Positions 37,149 to 45,919 of a stretch of 64,000 bases of DNA are shown piece by piece. Source of the stretch: Roseovarius sp. ZX-A-9 (lineage in GTDB: Bacteria > Pseudomonadota > Alphaproteobacteria > Rhodobacterales > Rhodobacteraceae); assembly GCF_028369135.1 (NCBI RefSeq), contig NZ_JAPWHW010000003.1:1-64000 (forward strand). The letters are read 5' to 3'. The notes below the pieces were generated by a model that saw nothing but the letters and a program-made list of their open reading frames with translations, had not been told where the DNA came from and did not search any database. The stretch's first letter is position 1. Every line of letters begins with the position of its first letter. The position numbers and the translations under genes are program-made.

Positions 37149-37436
37149 ATGATCATCAACCACCCGTTACTCGGGCCCCGCGATGCGGCCGAGTTCGTCT
37201 ATCTCGGCGATGCCGCCCTCATTGATCGGCCCGACTGGCAGGCCAAGGACGCCGCCGAGCAATTCCACGCCTATGGCTATTTGCGCGACAACCCCGCAGG
37301 CACCCATCAGGAACTGTGGTATCACGAACAGGGCGATCGCAGCTGGCTGGTGGTGACCCGCGATACGCTGACCCATGAAATCACCGATGTTCAGATCGCC
37401 CGTGACGTGGCTCGCAGCCGGGGGCGCAGCGCATGA
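37149..37436 (+). CDS. soxD: Sarcosine oxidase-type delta subunit lacking zinc cysteines
   Basis: 95 aa from the ATG at 37149. The family frame GPRDAAEFVYLGDA and NPAGTHQELWYHE..RSWLVVTRDTLTHE is clear, yet the protein has no cysteine. The normal CxxC before GPR reads H5-P-L-L8, and GCR reads GDR (Asp63); only His59 of the zinc set remains. The classical delta subunit binds zinc through three Cys and one His, so this one either lost zinc or uses His/Asp. Stop overlaps soxA by 4 nt. Confidence 0.88.
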   Translation: MIINHPLLGPRDAAEFVYLGDAALIDRPDWQAKDAAEQFHAYGYLRDNPAGTHQELWYHEQGDRSWLVVTRDTLTHEITDVQIARDVARSRGRSA

Positions 37437-40381
37437 CCCAGATCAATCGTCTCGGCGGAGGCCTTGTCAATCAAGGCCAGACGCTCAGCTTCACCTTCAA
37501 CGGCAAACAGATGCAGGGCCACCCCGGCGATACGCTGGCCTCGGCACTGCTGGCCAACGGGCAGCTTCTGGTTGGCCGGTCTTTCAAATATCACCGCCCG
37601 CGCGGCATTTTCACCGCCGGGTCAGAGGAGCCGAATGCACTGGTGCATTTGCGTTCCGGTGCACATCAGGAACCGAACACCCGCGCGACGGTGGCAGAGC
37701 TGTTTGACGGTCTTACCGCCACCAGCCAGAACCATCGCGGATCCCTCGAATTTGACCTGATGGCCACAACCGATCTGCTGGCACCGTTCCTCAGTGCCGG
37801 GTTCTACTACAAGACATTCATGTGGCCGCGCGCGTTCTGGGAAAAACTCTACGAGCCAGCCATTCGCATGTCAGCGGGCCTTGGTCGCCTGTCGATGCAG
37901 GAAGATCCCGACACCTATGACAAGGGATATCTGCACTGTGACCTGCTGGTAATCGGCGCAGGCCCGGCTGGTCTCGGCGCGGCACTCGCCGCGGCCCGGA
38001 GTGGCGCGCGCGTCATCCTCGCCGACGAGGATTTCGCCCCCGGCGGGCGGCTCAATGCCGAAACGCTGGAAATCGACGGCATGGCCGGACGCGACTGGGC
38101 AGCAGCGACCATCGCGGAACTGGCGGCAATGGACAATGTGCGGCTGATGACCCGGACCACCGTCTACGGCGCCTATGACCACGGCACCTATGGCGCGCTG
38201 GAACGCTGCACCGATCACCTCGCCAATTCCGGCGGCAAACCGCGCCAGATCCTCTGGCGGATCTATTCCAAACGCGCCGTTCTGGCAGCGGGCGCGACTG
38301 AGCGACCCATCGCCTTTGGCAACAACGACCGCCCCGGCATCATGCTGGCTGGCGCTGTGCGGACCTATGTGAACCGGTACGGCGTGACCCCCGGCCAGCG
38401 GATGGCAGTGTTCACCAACAATGACGACGGCTGGCGCACCGCCGCCGACCTCGCGGCCAAGGGCGTGGAAGTCTGCGCCATCATAGACACCCGCGACGCC
38501 CCTGCCGTCTGCGACGTGCCCGGTGCGCGCCATATCCGCAACGCGGGCGTGGTCAACACGGTCGGGCGCAAGGCTTTGCGCGCAATCACCCTTACCGATG
38601 GGCAGGTCATCCCCTGCGACGGCCTCGCCGTTTCGGGTGGCTGGAACCCCAATGTCCACCTCACCTGCCATCAGCGTGGCCGTCCCGAATGGAATGAATC
38701 CATCTCTGCCTTCGTACCCGCCGGCGACCTGCCCCCAGGAATGGCCGTGGCCGGGGCCGCCAATGGCGCGCTGACCCTCGGCGCGGCGCTTGAACAGGGG
38801 CGCAATGTCGCCAATGCCCAGATCGAGGATCTCGGCTTCACCCCGTCGCGCGACACGCCCCCCCGGGCCGAGGACGAACCGCATACCGGCGCGCCGGTCT
38901 GGCACATCGCCGCCAGCACGAAACGCGCTTGGCTCGACCTGCAAAACGATGTGACGGTCAAGGACGTCAAGCAATCCTACCGCGAGGGCTTCCGCTCGGT
39001 CGAGCACATGAAGCGCTACACCACGCTTGGCATGGCCACCGATCAGGGCAAGACCGCGAATATTCCGGCCCTGGCGATCATGGCGGAATGCACCGGCAAA
39101 ACGATCCCCGAAACCGGCACGACCATGTTCCGCCCGCCCTACACGCCCGTCCCTCTGGGCGCGCTGGCAGGCCGGGCACGCGGACGCGAATTCCGCCCTT
39201 ATCGACTGACCCCCAGCCACGAATGGGCCAAGGCCAATGGCGCCACCTTCGTTGAAGTCGGCAACTGGCTGCGTGCGCAATGGTTTGTCCGGCCCGGCGA
39301 AAAGGGCTGGCGTGACAGCGTCGACCGCGAAGCTTTGCAAACCCGCCAGACGGTCGGCATCTGTGATGTGACCACGCTGGGCAAGATCGACGTGCAGGGC
39401 CGCGACGCGGCGGCCTTCCTGAACAAGATCTACGCCAACGGCTTTGCCAAGCTGGCCGTGGGCCGTGTGCGCTATGGCATCATGCTGCGCGAGGACGGCA
39501 TCTGCTACGACGACGGCACCACTGCACGGATGAGCGAAAACCATTACGTCATGACCACTACCACCGCCAACGCGGTTCTGGTCTACCGCCGGATGGAATT
39601 CGCGCGCCAGTGTCTGTGGCCCGACATGGATGTTCACCTGATCTCGACCACCGATGGCTGGGCGCAGTTTGCGGTCGCCGGGCCCAATTCCCGCAAGTTG
39701 CTGCAAAAGGTCGTGGACCCTGACCATGACTTGTCCAACGAGGGCTTTCCCTTCATGGCCTGTGGCGAGGTCACGGTCTGTGGCGGTACGCCCGCACGGC
39801 TCTTCCGCATCTCGTTCTCGGGCGAAATGGCCTTTGAGATCGCAGTGCCCGCACGCTACGGCAACGCGATGATGGGCGTGCTGATGGAGGCGGGACGTGA
39901 ATTCAACGCTGTGCCCTACGGCACCGAGGCGCTCGGTGTCATGCGGATCGAGAAGGGGCACGCCGCGGGCAACGAACTGGACGGGCGCACCACGGCCTAC
40001 AACCTGGGTCTCGGGCGCATGGTCAGCTCTGCTAAGGACTGCATCGGCAACACGCTGTCGAGACGACCGGAGATGAACTTGCCCGACGCGGTCAAGCTGG
40101 TGGGCTTCCGCCCCGTAGATCGGACGAAGAAACTCATCGCAGGCGCGCATTTCATTTCCGAAGGTAAGGAAGCGACAATGGCGAATGACGAGGGCTGGAT
40201 TTCGTCAGTCGCCTATTCCCCTACCCTCGGCCATTCCATTGGCCTGGGCTTCATCAAATCGGGCGATACGCGGATCGGTGAAGTGGTCCGTGCCGTCAGC
40301 CCCGTACACAAGACCGAAATGCGGGTCGAAATCGTCTCGCCCCATTTCATTGACCCGGAAGGAGAGCGTCTGCGTGGCTGA
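37433..40381 (+). CDS. soxA: Sarcosine oxidase-type alpha subunit
   Basis: 982 aa. Order of domains: an N-terminal ferredoxin-like fold (FTFNGKQMQGHPGDTLASALLANG and FKYHRPRGIFTAGSEEPN), a dinucleotide-binding region (LLVIGAGPAGLGAALAAARS) and a C-terminal GcvT/aminomethyltransferase-type folate domain (VDVQGRDAAAFLNKIY ... GTEALGVMRIEKGH). It channels the oxidised methyl group to tetrahydrofolate. Coupled to soxD by ATGA. Confidence 0.93.
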   Translation: MTQINRLGGGLVNQGQTLSFTFNGKQMQGHPGDTLASALLANGQLLVGRSFKYHRPRGIFTAGSEEPNALVHLRSGAHQEPNTRATVAELFDGLTATSQNHRGSLEFDLMATTDLLAPFLSAGFYYKTFMWPRAFWEKLYEPAIRMSAGLGRLSMQEDPDTYDKGYLHCDLLVIGAGPAGLGAALAAARSGARVILADEDFAPGGRLNAETLEIDGMAGRDWAAATIAELAAMDNVRLMTRTTVYGAYDHGTYGALERCTDHLANSGGKPRQILWRIYSKRAVLAAGATERPIAFGNNDRPGIMLAGAVRTYVNRYGVTPGQRMAVFTNNDDGWRTAADLAAKGVEVCAIIDTRDAPAVCDVPGARHIRNAGVVNTVGRKALRAITLTDGQVIPCDGLAVSGGWNPNVHLTCHQRGRPEWNESISAFVPAGDLPPGMAVAGAANGALTLGAALEQGRNVANAQIEDLGFTPSRDTPPRAEDEPHTGAPVWHIAASTKRAWLDLQNDVTVKDVKQSYREGFRSVEHMKRYTTLGMATDQGKTANIPALAIMAECTGKTIPETGTTMFRPPYTPVPLGALAGRARGREFRPYRLTPSHEWAKANGATFVEVGNWLRAQWFVRPGEKGWRDSVDREALQTRQTVGICDVTTLGKIDVQGRDAAAFLNKIYANGFAKLAVGRVRYGIMLREDGICYDDGTTARMSENHYVMTTTTANAVLVYRRMEFARQCLWPDMDVHLISTTDGWAQFAVAGPNSRKLLQKVVDPDHDLSNEGFPFMACGEVTVCGGTPARLFRISFSGEMAFEIAVPARYGNAMMGVLMEAGREFNAVPYGTEALGVMRIEKGHAAGNELDGRTTAYNLGLGRMVSSAKDCIGNTLSRRPEMNLPDAVKLVGFRPVDRTKKLIAGAHFISEGKEATMANDEGWISSVAYSPTLGHSIGLGFIKSGDTRIGEVVRAVSPVHKTEMRVEIVSPHFIDPEGERLRG

Positions 40382-40943
40382 TTTTACCCTCACCGCCACC
40401 CCGCCGTTGGCAGGCTACAACCGCAGCTTTGGCTCGGTTTCGCTGAAGGCGCCCGCAAATCTTGCCATCGTCTCAATCGCGTTGCCGCTGGGCGGCGAGG
40501 CAGAGGCCGAAAAGGCGATCAAGTCCGCCTTCGGGATAGACCTGCCCGAAATCGGCCTTTTCAATGCCGCGCAGGGCGAAACGAGCATGCTCATGCGTCT
40601 TGGTAGCGATCTGGCATTTGTCCTTTTCCCTTGTGAGACCCCGGATGCCGAACCGCGCGTCGCGAAAAAGCTCAAGGGCGCGGCCTATACCACGGACCAG
40701 ACCGATGTCTGGTGCGCGCTGGAGATCAGCGGAACCGGCAGCCTGGCCGCGCTGGAACGCATCTGCATGCTTGACCTGCATCCCGACGCGTTCAAGGTAA
40801 ATGCGGTCGCCCGCACAGTGATGGAACATATGGGCGCGATCATCGCCCGAACCGGAGAAGACACCTATCTGCTGCTGTCGGCCAGTTCCTCGGCCAAATC
40901 TTTCCTGCACGCCATCGAACTCTCGATTGAAAACACCGCCTGA
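40374..40943 (+). CDS. soxG: Sarcosine oxidase-type gamma subunit
   Basis: 189 aa starting at GTG 40374, which overlaps the end of soxA and has GGAAGGAG about 9 nt before it; no ATG fits. Family-like features are ERICMLDLHPDAF and AVARTVMEHMGAIIARTGEDTYLLLSASSSAKSFLHAI. It is the structural partner of the alpha subunit in the fourfold complex. Weakly conserved, but position and C-terminal motif are convincing. Confidence 0.88.
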   Translation: MADFTLTATPPLAGYNRSFGSVSLKAPANLAIVSIALPLGGEAEAEKAIKSAFGIDLPEIGLFNAAQGETSMLMRLGSDLAFVLFPCETPDAEPRVAKKLKGAAYTTDQTDVWCALEISGTGSLAALERICMLDLHPDAFKVNAVARTVMEHMGAIIARTGEDTYLLLSASSSAKSFLHAIELSIENTA

Positions 40944-40976
40944 CCGCGCCAAGATCCCGCGCGAAAGCGAGGCTTG

Positions 40977-42302
40977 ATGGCAATCGGATGGATAAAAGAC
41001 GCGCGCCCCGGCACCCCCTATTGGTGGGAGGTGCTGGGTGAGCCCGCGCCGGAGGATCCCCTACCCGCTCAGTGCGATCTGCTGGTCATCGGTGCCGGCT
41101 ACACCGGCCTGTCTGCGGCCATCGCGGCCCATGATTGCGGCGCGCAAGTCGCGGTTGTCGATGCTGGCATCCCCGGCCGCGGCGCCTCGACCCGCAACGG
41201 GGGCATGTTCGGCGCGCATCCCCGCCTTGGCTGGGAAGAATTGCGCGGCCGCTTTGGGGCCGATACCGCCGACCGCATCTTTGCCGAAGCGCATACAGCG
41301 CTCGGCTTCGTCCGCGCGCTGATCGCTGACGAGGCGATTGACTGCGACCTGCAACCGACCGGGCGCATTCAACTGGCCTGGAGTGCCGCGCATTTTGCGG
41401 GACAAAAGCGCCTCGCCGAAACGCTGCGTGCCAAGAGCGCCGTAGACGTGCAGCTCGTCGAGCGCGCCGCCCTCTCCATCGAGATCGCGACCGAACAGTA
41501 TTTCGGCGGCATCGTCTTTCCCGAGCATTGCGGATTGCACCCGGCCAAGTACCACGCCGGGCTGCTCGCCGCCGTCCGGCGGCGAGGCATTCCTGTCACC
41601 GGGAATGCAGGCGTTCAGATGTTGGAGCGCCATGCGACCGGCCATAGCGCGACAACGCCCAAAGGTCAGATCAAGGCAGACAAGATCGTGCTCGCCACCA
41701 ACGGCTACACCACCAAACCATTCCACTGGCAGGCGCGCCGCGTCTTTGCACTGCCCAGCTACCTCATCGCGACCGAAGCACTGCCGGCCGATCTGATCGA
41801 CGCTCTTGCGCCTGGGCGGCGGATGATGGTCGAAACCCGTGCGCGCCACAGCTATTTCCGCATCTCACCTGACGGCACGCGCGTCCTTTTCGGTGGGCGC
41901 GCCGCGATGGTGGGGGTGGACATGAAAACCGCCGCTGCCCGCCTGCACGCCACCATGTGCGAAATCTGGCCCGCGCTGAAACAGACCCGGCTCAGCCACG
42001 TCTGGTCCGGCAATACCGGCTACAGCTTTACCCATATGCCGCATGTGGGCTGTCATGACGGTGTGCATTACGCGATGGGGTTTTCCGGCTCGGGCACCGT
42101 CATGGCTCCCTATCTGGGCGCCAAGGTGGCGTGGCAGGCATTGGGCGATCCGCGCGGGGCAACCGCCTATTCGGATACCGCGTTTACGACCCACTGGCTG
42201 CATCCGGGTGGCCGCCCGCACTTCCTGCAGGCCGCGAATCTTTGGTACCGCAGTTACGTGGACTGGTCCGAGAACCGGCAGGGCCGCAAGGGCGCGCGCT
42301 GA
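40977..42302 (+). CDS. FAD-dependent amine/amino acid oxidoreductase (DAO/PuuB type)
   Basis: 441 aa from ATG 40977. PYWWEVLGEPAP start, FAD fold LLVIGAGYTGLSAAIAA at about 36-52, RGASTRNGGMFGAHP and the C-terminal GYSFTHMPHVG ... GFSGSGTVMAPYLGAKVA resemble gamma-glutamylputrescine oxidase and related secondary-amine oxidases. Located 33 nt after soxG, so probably in the same operon and acting on a related N-alkyl substrate. Confidence 0.88.
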   Translation: MAIGWIKDARPGTPYWWEVLGEPAPEDPLPAQCDLLVIGAGYTGLSAAIAAHDCGAQVAVVDAGIPGRGASTRNGGMFGAHPRLGWEELRGRFGADTADRIFAEAHTALGFVRALIADEAIDCDLQPTGRIQLAWSAAHFAGQKRLAETLRAKSAVDVQLVERAALSIEIATEQYFGGIVFPEHCGLHPAKYHAGLLAAVRRRGIPVTGNAGVQMLERHATGHSATTPKGQIKADKIVLATNGYTTKPFHWQARRVFALPSYLIATEALPADLIDALAPGRRMMVETRARHSYFRISPDGTRVLFGGRAAMVGVDMKTAAARLHATMCEIWPALKQTRLSHVWSGNTGYSFTHMPHVGCHDGVHYAMGFSGSGTVMAPYLGAKVAWQALGDPRGATAYSDTAFTTHWLHPGGRPHFLQAANLWYRSYVDWSENRQGRKGAR

Positions 42303-42314
42303 TGTGAGAAGTGC

Positions 42315-42388
42315 TGGAGCGGGTAGCGGGAATCGAACCCGCACCTTAAGCTTGGAAGGCTCTTATGATACCATTTCACCATACCCGC
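42315..42388 (-). tRNA. tRNA-Gly (anticodon UCC)
   Basis: A 74-nt cloverleaf on the minus strand with encoded CCA: acceptor GCGGGTA (42382-42388) pairs with 42319-42325, discriminator U, anticodon loop CTTCCAA with TCC, T-loop TTCGATT. Confidence 0.97.
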
Positions 42389-42452
42389 TCGGGCTGGCCT
42401 CTAGGTATTCGTGCTACGAAAAAGGGTCAAGCCCCAACCGCCCTGCAAGCGG

Positions 42453-43127
42453 TCAATACCGCCGCTTCAGCGCCTCCGGATCAGCGCCACAGAGATAGCA
42501 TATCAGCAATGACAGGTTCCGTGCTCCGCGTCGCAGCCACCCATCGCGCGCATAACGCTCTGCACCGGTATGCACGAATCCCGGCATCCGCGTCAGCCGT
42601 CGCCCCAGACGGCGCGCCATCGCCACATCTTCCATCAGCGGGATATCCGCATATCCCCCGGCAGCGTCATAGTCTGCGCGCGAGATCAACAATCCCTGAT
42701 CCCCGTAAGGCAGAGAAAAGAGCCGCGACCGCAGATTGGCCCAGCCCGCCACCAGCCACGCCGCCCCCCCGCCCCGGTCGAATCGCAGCCCGAAATACCC
42801 CGGCCGCCCGCGCGCGATCTGCGCCTGAACCGTGGCCGACCAGCCTTCTGGCAATATCGTGTCGGCATGCAGAAACAGCAGCCATGCTCCGCCCGCGGCC
42901 GCCGCACCGCGCCGCAATTGCCCACCGCGCGATGCAGGCCCCGCAACCACGATCGCACCAACCTCCTCCGCGATAAAAACACTGGCATCCACCGATCCGC
43001 CATCTGTCACGATCAGCTCGCGGATCAGCCCCGCCTCGACGCCCTCCATCAACGATGCAAGGGCAGCAGGCAGCACCGCCGCCGCATTAAACGTGGGGAT
43101 CACCACCGATAGCTCTGCGCGCATCAT
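42453..43127 (-). CDS. GT2 glycosyltransferase (TIGR04283-like)
   Basis: 224 aa (first of two adjacent ATGs; GGGGG upstream). GT-A fold marks: SVVIPTFN at 7-14, IVTDGGSVDAS near 39-49, LFLHADTILP near 84-93 and MEDVAMARRL. The family TIGR04283 is named for arsenosugar-related loci, but most members lack arsenic neighbours, as here. Acceptor unknown. Confidence 0.87.
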   Translation of the reverse strand: MMRAELSVVIPTFNAAAVLPAALASLMEGVEAGLIRELIVTDGGSVDASVFIAEEVGAIVVAGPASRGGQLRRGAAAAGGAWLLFLHADTILPEGWSATVQAQIARGRPGYFGLRFDRGGGAAWLVAGWANLRSRLFSLPYGDQGLLISRADYDAAGGYADIPLMEDVAMARRLGRRLTRMPGFVHTGAERYARDGWLRRGARNLSLLICYLCGADPEALKRRY

Positions 43128-43161
43128 CGCCCCCTGTTGTCGCCGTCACCGGATCCTAAAA

Positions 43162-43201
43162 CGTTTCGCGAAATTCAGTGATTCAGGTTCTTCGCGAAAC
43201 G
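43162..43201. repeat. 40-bp dyad element, copy A
   Basis: CGTTTCGCGAA (43162-43172) and TTCGCGAAACG (43191-43201) are perfect 11-bp arms with an 18-nt spacer; each arm holds the self-complementary core TTCGCGAA. It sits in the divergent gap between the glycosyltransferase and ygfZ, 38 nt before ygfZ. Same spacer length and 80% identity with the copy at 32080. Confidence 0.65.
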
Positions 43202-43238
43202 CCTTATATGACACAGAGACAGCAAAAGGGGAGAGCCG

Positions 43239-43973
43239 ATGACGCGCATCATCCATCAGATCACGGGCCAGGACGCAGCCTCATTTCTGCAAGGGCTGAT
43301 CACCAACGACATCGCAAAACTAGAACACGGGCTGGTCTATGCGGCGATGCTGACGCCCCAGGGCAAGTATCTGGCCGATTTCTTTTTGTCACGGCACGGT
43401 GATGCCATCCTGCTCGACATCGATGCGGGCCTCTCCCCCGGCTTCATCCAGCGGCTGAACATGTACCGGCTGCGTGCCGATGTGCAGATCACGCAGAGCG
43501 ATCTGAAGGTCGCGCGCGGCACCGGCCCCGCACCGGAGGGCGCGTTGGACGATCCACGCCACCCGGCACTTGGCTGGCGACTCTACGGTGAAACGGCCGG
43601 CGGTGACGGCACCGACTGGGACGCGCTGCGCGTCGCCCATTGCGTGCCGCAATCCGGGATCGAACTGACCCCCGATACCTTCATTCTCGAGGCCGGGTTC
43701 GGGCGGCTGAACGGCGTCGATTTCCGCAAGGGCTGTTATGTCGGCCAAGAGGTCACCGCCCGGATGAAACACAAGACCGAACTGCGCAAGGGGCTGGCCA
43801 CGGTCGAAATCAGTGGCACCGCCCCCGTCGGAACCACCATCACGGCAGATGGCAAACCGGCCGGCACGCTCTTTACCCAATCGGGCGGGCGCGCCATCGC
43901 CTATCTGCGCTTTGATCGTGCGCAGGGCGCGATGCAGGCAGGCGATGCGACGATCACCTATACCGCGTCATGA
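43239..43973 (+). CDS. ygfZ: Folate-binding Fe-S cluster repair protein YgfZ
   Basis: 244 aa. The signature KGCYVGQEVTAR at about 164-175 is complete, including the conserved Cys, and the N-terminal LQGLITNDI segment is typical. Acts with folate in maintenance of Fe-S enzymes. Good GGGGAGAG ribosome site. Confidence 0.93.
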   Translation: MTRIIHQITGQDAASFLQGLITNDIAKLEHGLVYAAMLTPQGKYLADFFLSRHGDAILLDIDAGLSPGFIQRLNMYRLRADVQITQSDLKVARGTGPAPEGALDDPRHPALGWRLYGETAGGDGTDWDALRVAHCVPQSGIELTPDTFILEAGFGRLNGVDFRKGCYVGQEVTARMKHKTELRKGLATVEISGTAPVGTTITADGKPAGTLFTQSGGRAIAYLRFDRAQGAMQAGDATITYTAS

Positions 43974-44006
43974 AAAAGGGGCCGCACCAGCAGCCCCTTC
44001 ATTTTG
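43973..44006. terminator. Bidirectional terminator between ygfZ and efp
   Basis: AAGGGGC (43976-43982) pairs with GCCCCTT (43993-43999). On the plus strand CATTTTG follows; on the minus strand the stem is followed by TTTTTC. Serves the two convergent genes. Confidence 0.75.
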
Positions 44007-44021
44007 CCAAAAATACTCAAA

Positions 44022-44585
44022 TCACGCGCGTTCGGAATATTCCATCGTCTCGGTGTTCACCACGATCGCCTCGTCCGGCCCGACAAAGGGCGGCACCATC
44101 ACCTTGACGCCATTGTCCAGAACGGCTGGCTTGAAACTGTTCGCAGCAGTCTGGCCTTTCACCACCGGCTCGGTTTCAACCACAGTGCAGGTCACTTTCT
44201 GCGGCAGCGTCGCGTTCAGCGCCTCTGATTCGTAAAACTCGACCGCGATGGTCATGCCGTCCTGCAGGAACGGACGCCGGTCGCCGAGGATTTCGGCGGG
44301 CAGCTCGATCTGCTCATAGGTTTCGGCATCCATGAAAACCAGCATGCCCTCGCTCTCGTAGAGGAATTGCTGATCTTTTTGCTCCAGCCGCACGCGCTCG
44401 ACCTTGTCGGCGCTGCGGAACCGCTCATTAAGCTTGGACCCGTTACGCAGGTTGCGCATCTCTACCTGGGCAAAGGCACCGCCCTTTCCAGGCTTCACGT
44501 GGTCAACCTTTACAGCTGACCACAGGCCGCCGTTATGCTCCAGTACATTGCCGGGGCGAATTTCGTTTCCGTTGATCTTGGGCAT
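44022..44585 (-). CDS. efp: Elongation factor P
   Basis: 187 aa. KOW-like N-terminal domain ([20 protein letters not shown]), then two OB domains and the conserved C-terminus with [26 protein letters not shown]. The loop residue is Lys in PGKGGAFAQ. Rescues ribosomes stalled at proline runs. Confidence 0.96.
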   Translation of the reverse strand: MPKINGNEIRPGNVLEHNGGLWSAVKVDHVKPGKGGAFAQVEMRNLRNGSKLNERFRSADKVERVRLEQKDQQFLYESEGMLVFMDAETYEQIELPAEILGDRRPFLQDGMTIAVEFYESEALNATLPQKVTCTVVETEPVVKGQTAANSFKPAVLDNGVKVMVPPFVGPDEAIVVNTETMEYSERA

Positions 44586-44627
44586 TGTAGCGAAACCTTG
44601 TTCAAAACTTGATTAAATTCGGCATAT

Positions 44628-44641
44628 CCCTATATATAGGG
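44628..44641 (-). promoter_or_regulatory. efp promoter region with perfect palindrome
   Basis: CCCTATATATAGGG is a 14-bp perfect palindrome 43 nt before efp. On the minus strand TTGCCC lies 17 nt before TATAGG inside it, giving a plausible -35/-10 pair, so the palindrome may be an operator laid over the -10 box. Confidence 0.45.
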
Positions 44642-44802
44642 TTCGGTTGCGGGGCAAGCTAACCAAATATCGTGCTGCAAGTGCAGAAGCCATGCACAGA
44701 GCGCATGGACGTTATGCATCTCCGCTCTATCCGAATCGTACGAAACAGGTCATAACCGGCGCTACGCCGAAAATACAAGAGCAATAAATCTAAGGACGAA
44801 TC

Positions 44803-45129
44803 ATGAAAGATTTCGTTGACGGTGCCGCCTTCAACAACGAGCAAGGCAATCGGGCGCGCAAACTTTTCGCGGCTGTTGTACTGGCCGCTCTCGATGATGC
44901 CATTTCCGACGACAAAAAGTACGGAAATGGTCCTGATCAAATCGCTCGCTGGGCGCGTTCGCGCGATGGCCGCGAAGTTCTGTCCTGTGCCGGCATCGAC
45001 CCCAATGAGCGGGTCGTGATGGGCCTGATGGATTTCGTGTCCAAAGGCGTGCGGACTTCTGTCGCCCTTTCGCGCGAAGAAAGCGAACGCCGCAGCGCCG
45101 CTGCCGCGGCACAGGCCGAAGCCGCCTGA
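44803..45129 (+). CDS. Small conserved protein (DUF6280-like)
   Basis: 108 aa with AAGGA before the ATG. Mostly helical: FNNEQGNRARKLFAAVVLAALDDAI, then NGPDQIARWARSRDGREVLSCAGIDP and a charged/alanine tail. I recognise it as a short, strongly conserved protein of Rhodobacteraceae (DUF6280 by memory). The middle part recalls a DNA- or phage-associated helical motif but no function is known. Followed by its own strong terminator. Confidence 0.75.
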   Translation: MKDFVDGAAFNNEQGNRARKLFAAVVLAALDDAISDDKKYGNGPDQIARWARSRDGREVLSCAGIDPNERVVMGLMDFVSKGVRTSVALSREESERRSAAAAAQAEAA

Positions 45130-45154
45130 TCCAATTCCCCGAAAGGGATAATTG

Positions 45155-45190
45155 AAGCCCTGCCATTCTGGCGGGGCTTTTGTTGTTTTC
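45155..45190 (+). terminator. Strong terminator after the small conserved gene
   Basis: AAGCCCTGCC (45155-45164) pairs with GGCGGGGCTT (45170-45179), one wobble, 5-nt loop, followed by TTTGTTGTTTT. Confidence 0.85.
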
Positions 45191-45274
45191 AGGGGTGTGC
45201 GGGTGACGCTGGGTAAGCCTGATCGATGGCGATCGACGTCAGGTTCGCGGTAAAACCGCGGTTAACGACTGGCT

Positions 45275-45859
45275 CTATCCACCATCCGCTGCGAAGACGA
45301 AAACCCAGATGAATACCGGCAGTATCTGGATCGTCGCCGCCAGCGCGATGAACGCGCGCGAACGCAGGCTGTCGAACCTGCGAAACAGCACGATCAGCAA
45401 CAGCACACAAGCCGCCATCTCCAGCGGGCCGATGATGGCCCCGTAATGGCCGCGATCCCAGTAGCTGATCGGGCTTTGGAATACCCAGTCGCTCAGTGGC
45501 CAGAAATGCGGGCGCCCATCGTCATGGTGCAGCGGAAAATCGAATGCCAGGTGCAAGAGCGCCGAGGCGGTAAAAACCATACCCACCGCGCTGCCGCGCC
45601 ACCAACAGATCGCCAGCAGCGCCCCCCAGACAAGGAACGAATTGTCGACCCTGAACACGTTCTGCCAACTGTCCGAGAAATAGAGCGTGCCAAAGACATG
45701 GCCGGGATCAAGGCCCTGTACGTAGAGCGCCCAGATGGACATGACATAGAGCGACAGGTCCGGGGCCAGTGCCCCCGCCGGCGCGGCCCATGTACGTCGC
45801 GGTGCGCCGGGCTTCGCAAAGGCGGCAGCGGCAAAAATCAGATGGGCTGGCGTGTTCAT
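45275..45859 (-). CDS. Multi-pass membrane protein, metal-dependent-hydrolase-like
   Basis: 194 aa from ATG 45859. Starts NTPAHLIFAAAAF and contains APDLSLYVM, HLAFDFPLHHDDGRPHFWPLSDW and several helices. The histidine/aspartate spacing resembles the YdjM/membrane-bound LexA-regulated hydrolase group. Divergent from cobQ by 60 nt, with no known functional link. Confidence 0.65.
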   Translation of the reverse strand: MNTPAHLIFAAAAFAKPGAPRRTWAAPAGALAPDLSLYVMSIWALYVQGLDPGHVFGTLYFSDSWQNVFRVDNSFLVWGALLAICWWRGSAVGMVFTASALLHLAFDFPLHHDDGRPHFWPLSDWVFQSPISYWDRGHYGAIIGPLEMAACVLLLIVLFRRFDSLRSRAFIALAATIQILPVFIWVFVFAADGG

Positions 45860-45919
45860 GGCTTCCCTCGGTCCGGGGCAGTTTGTACACCCGGCTAAGG
45901 GCGCAACATAGGACACCCC

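Noticed and set aside
37871..40150. A 759-codon minus-strand frame opposite soxA
   Set aside because: Same reason: low-complexity composition, no ribosome site, and it lies wholly inside a recognised gene.
42453..43127. Arsenosugar biosynthesis role for the GT2 gene
   Set aside because: No arsM or other arsenic gene lies in the window; only the family label suggests it.
45860..45919. Possible cobalamin riboswitch before cobQ
   Set aside because: Only 60 nt separate the divergent starts, too short for a B12 riboswitch, and no B12 box is visible.
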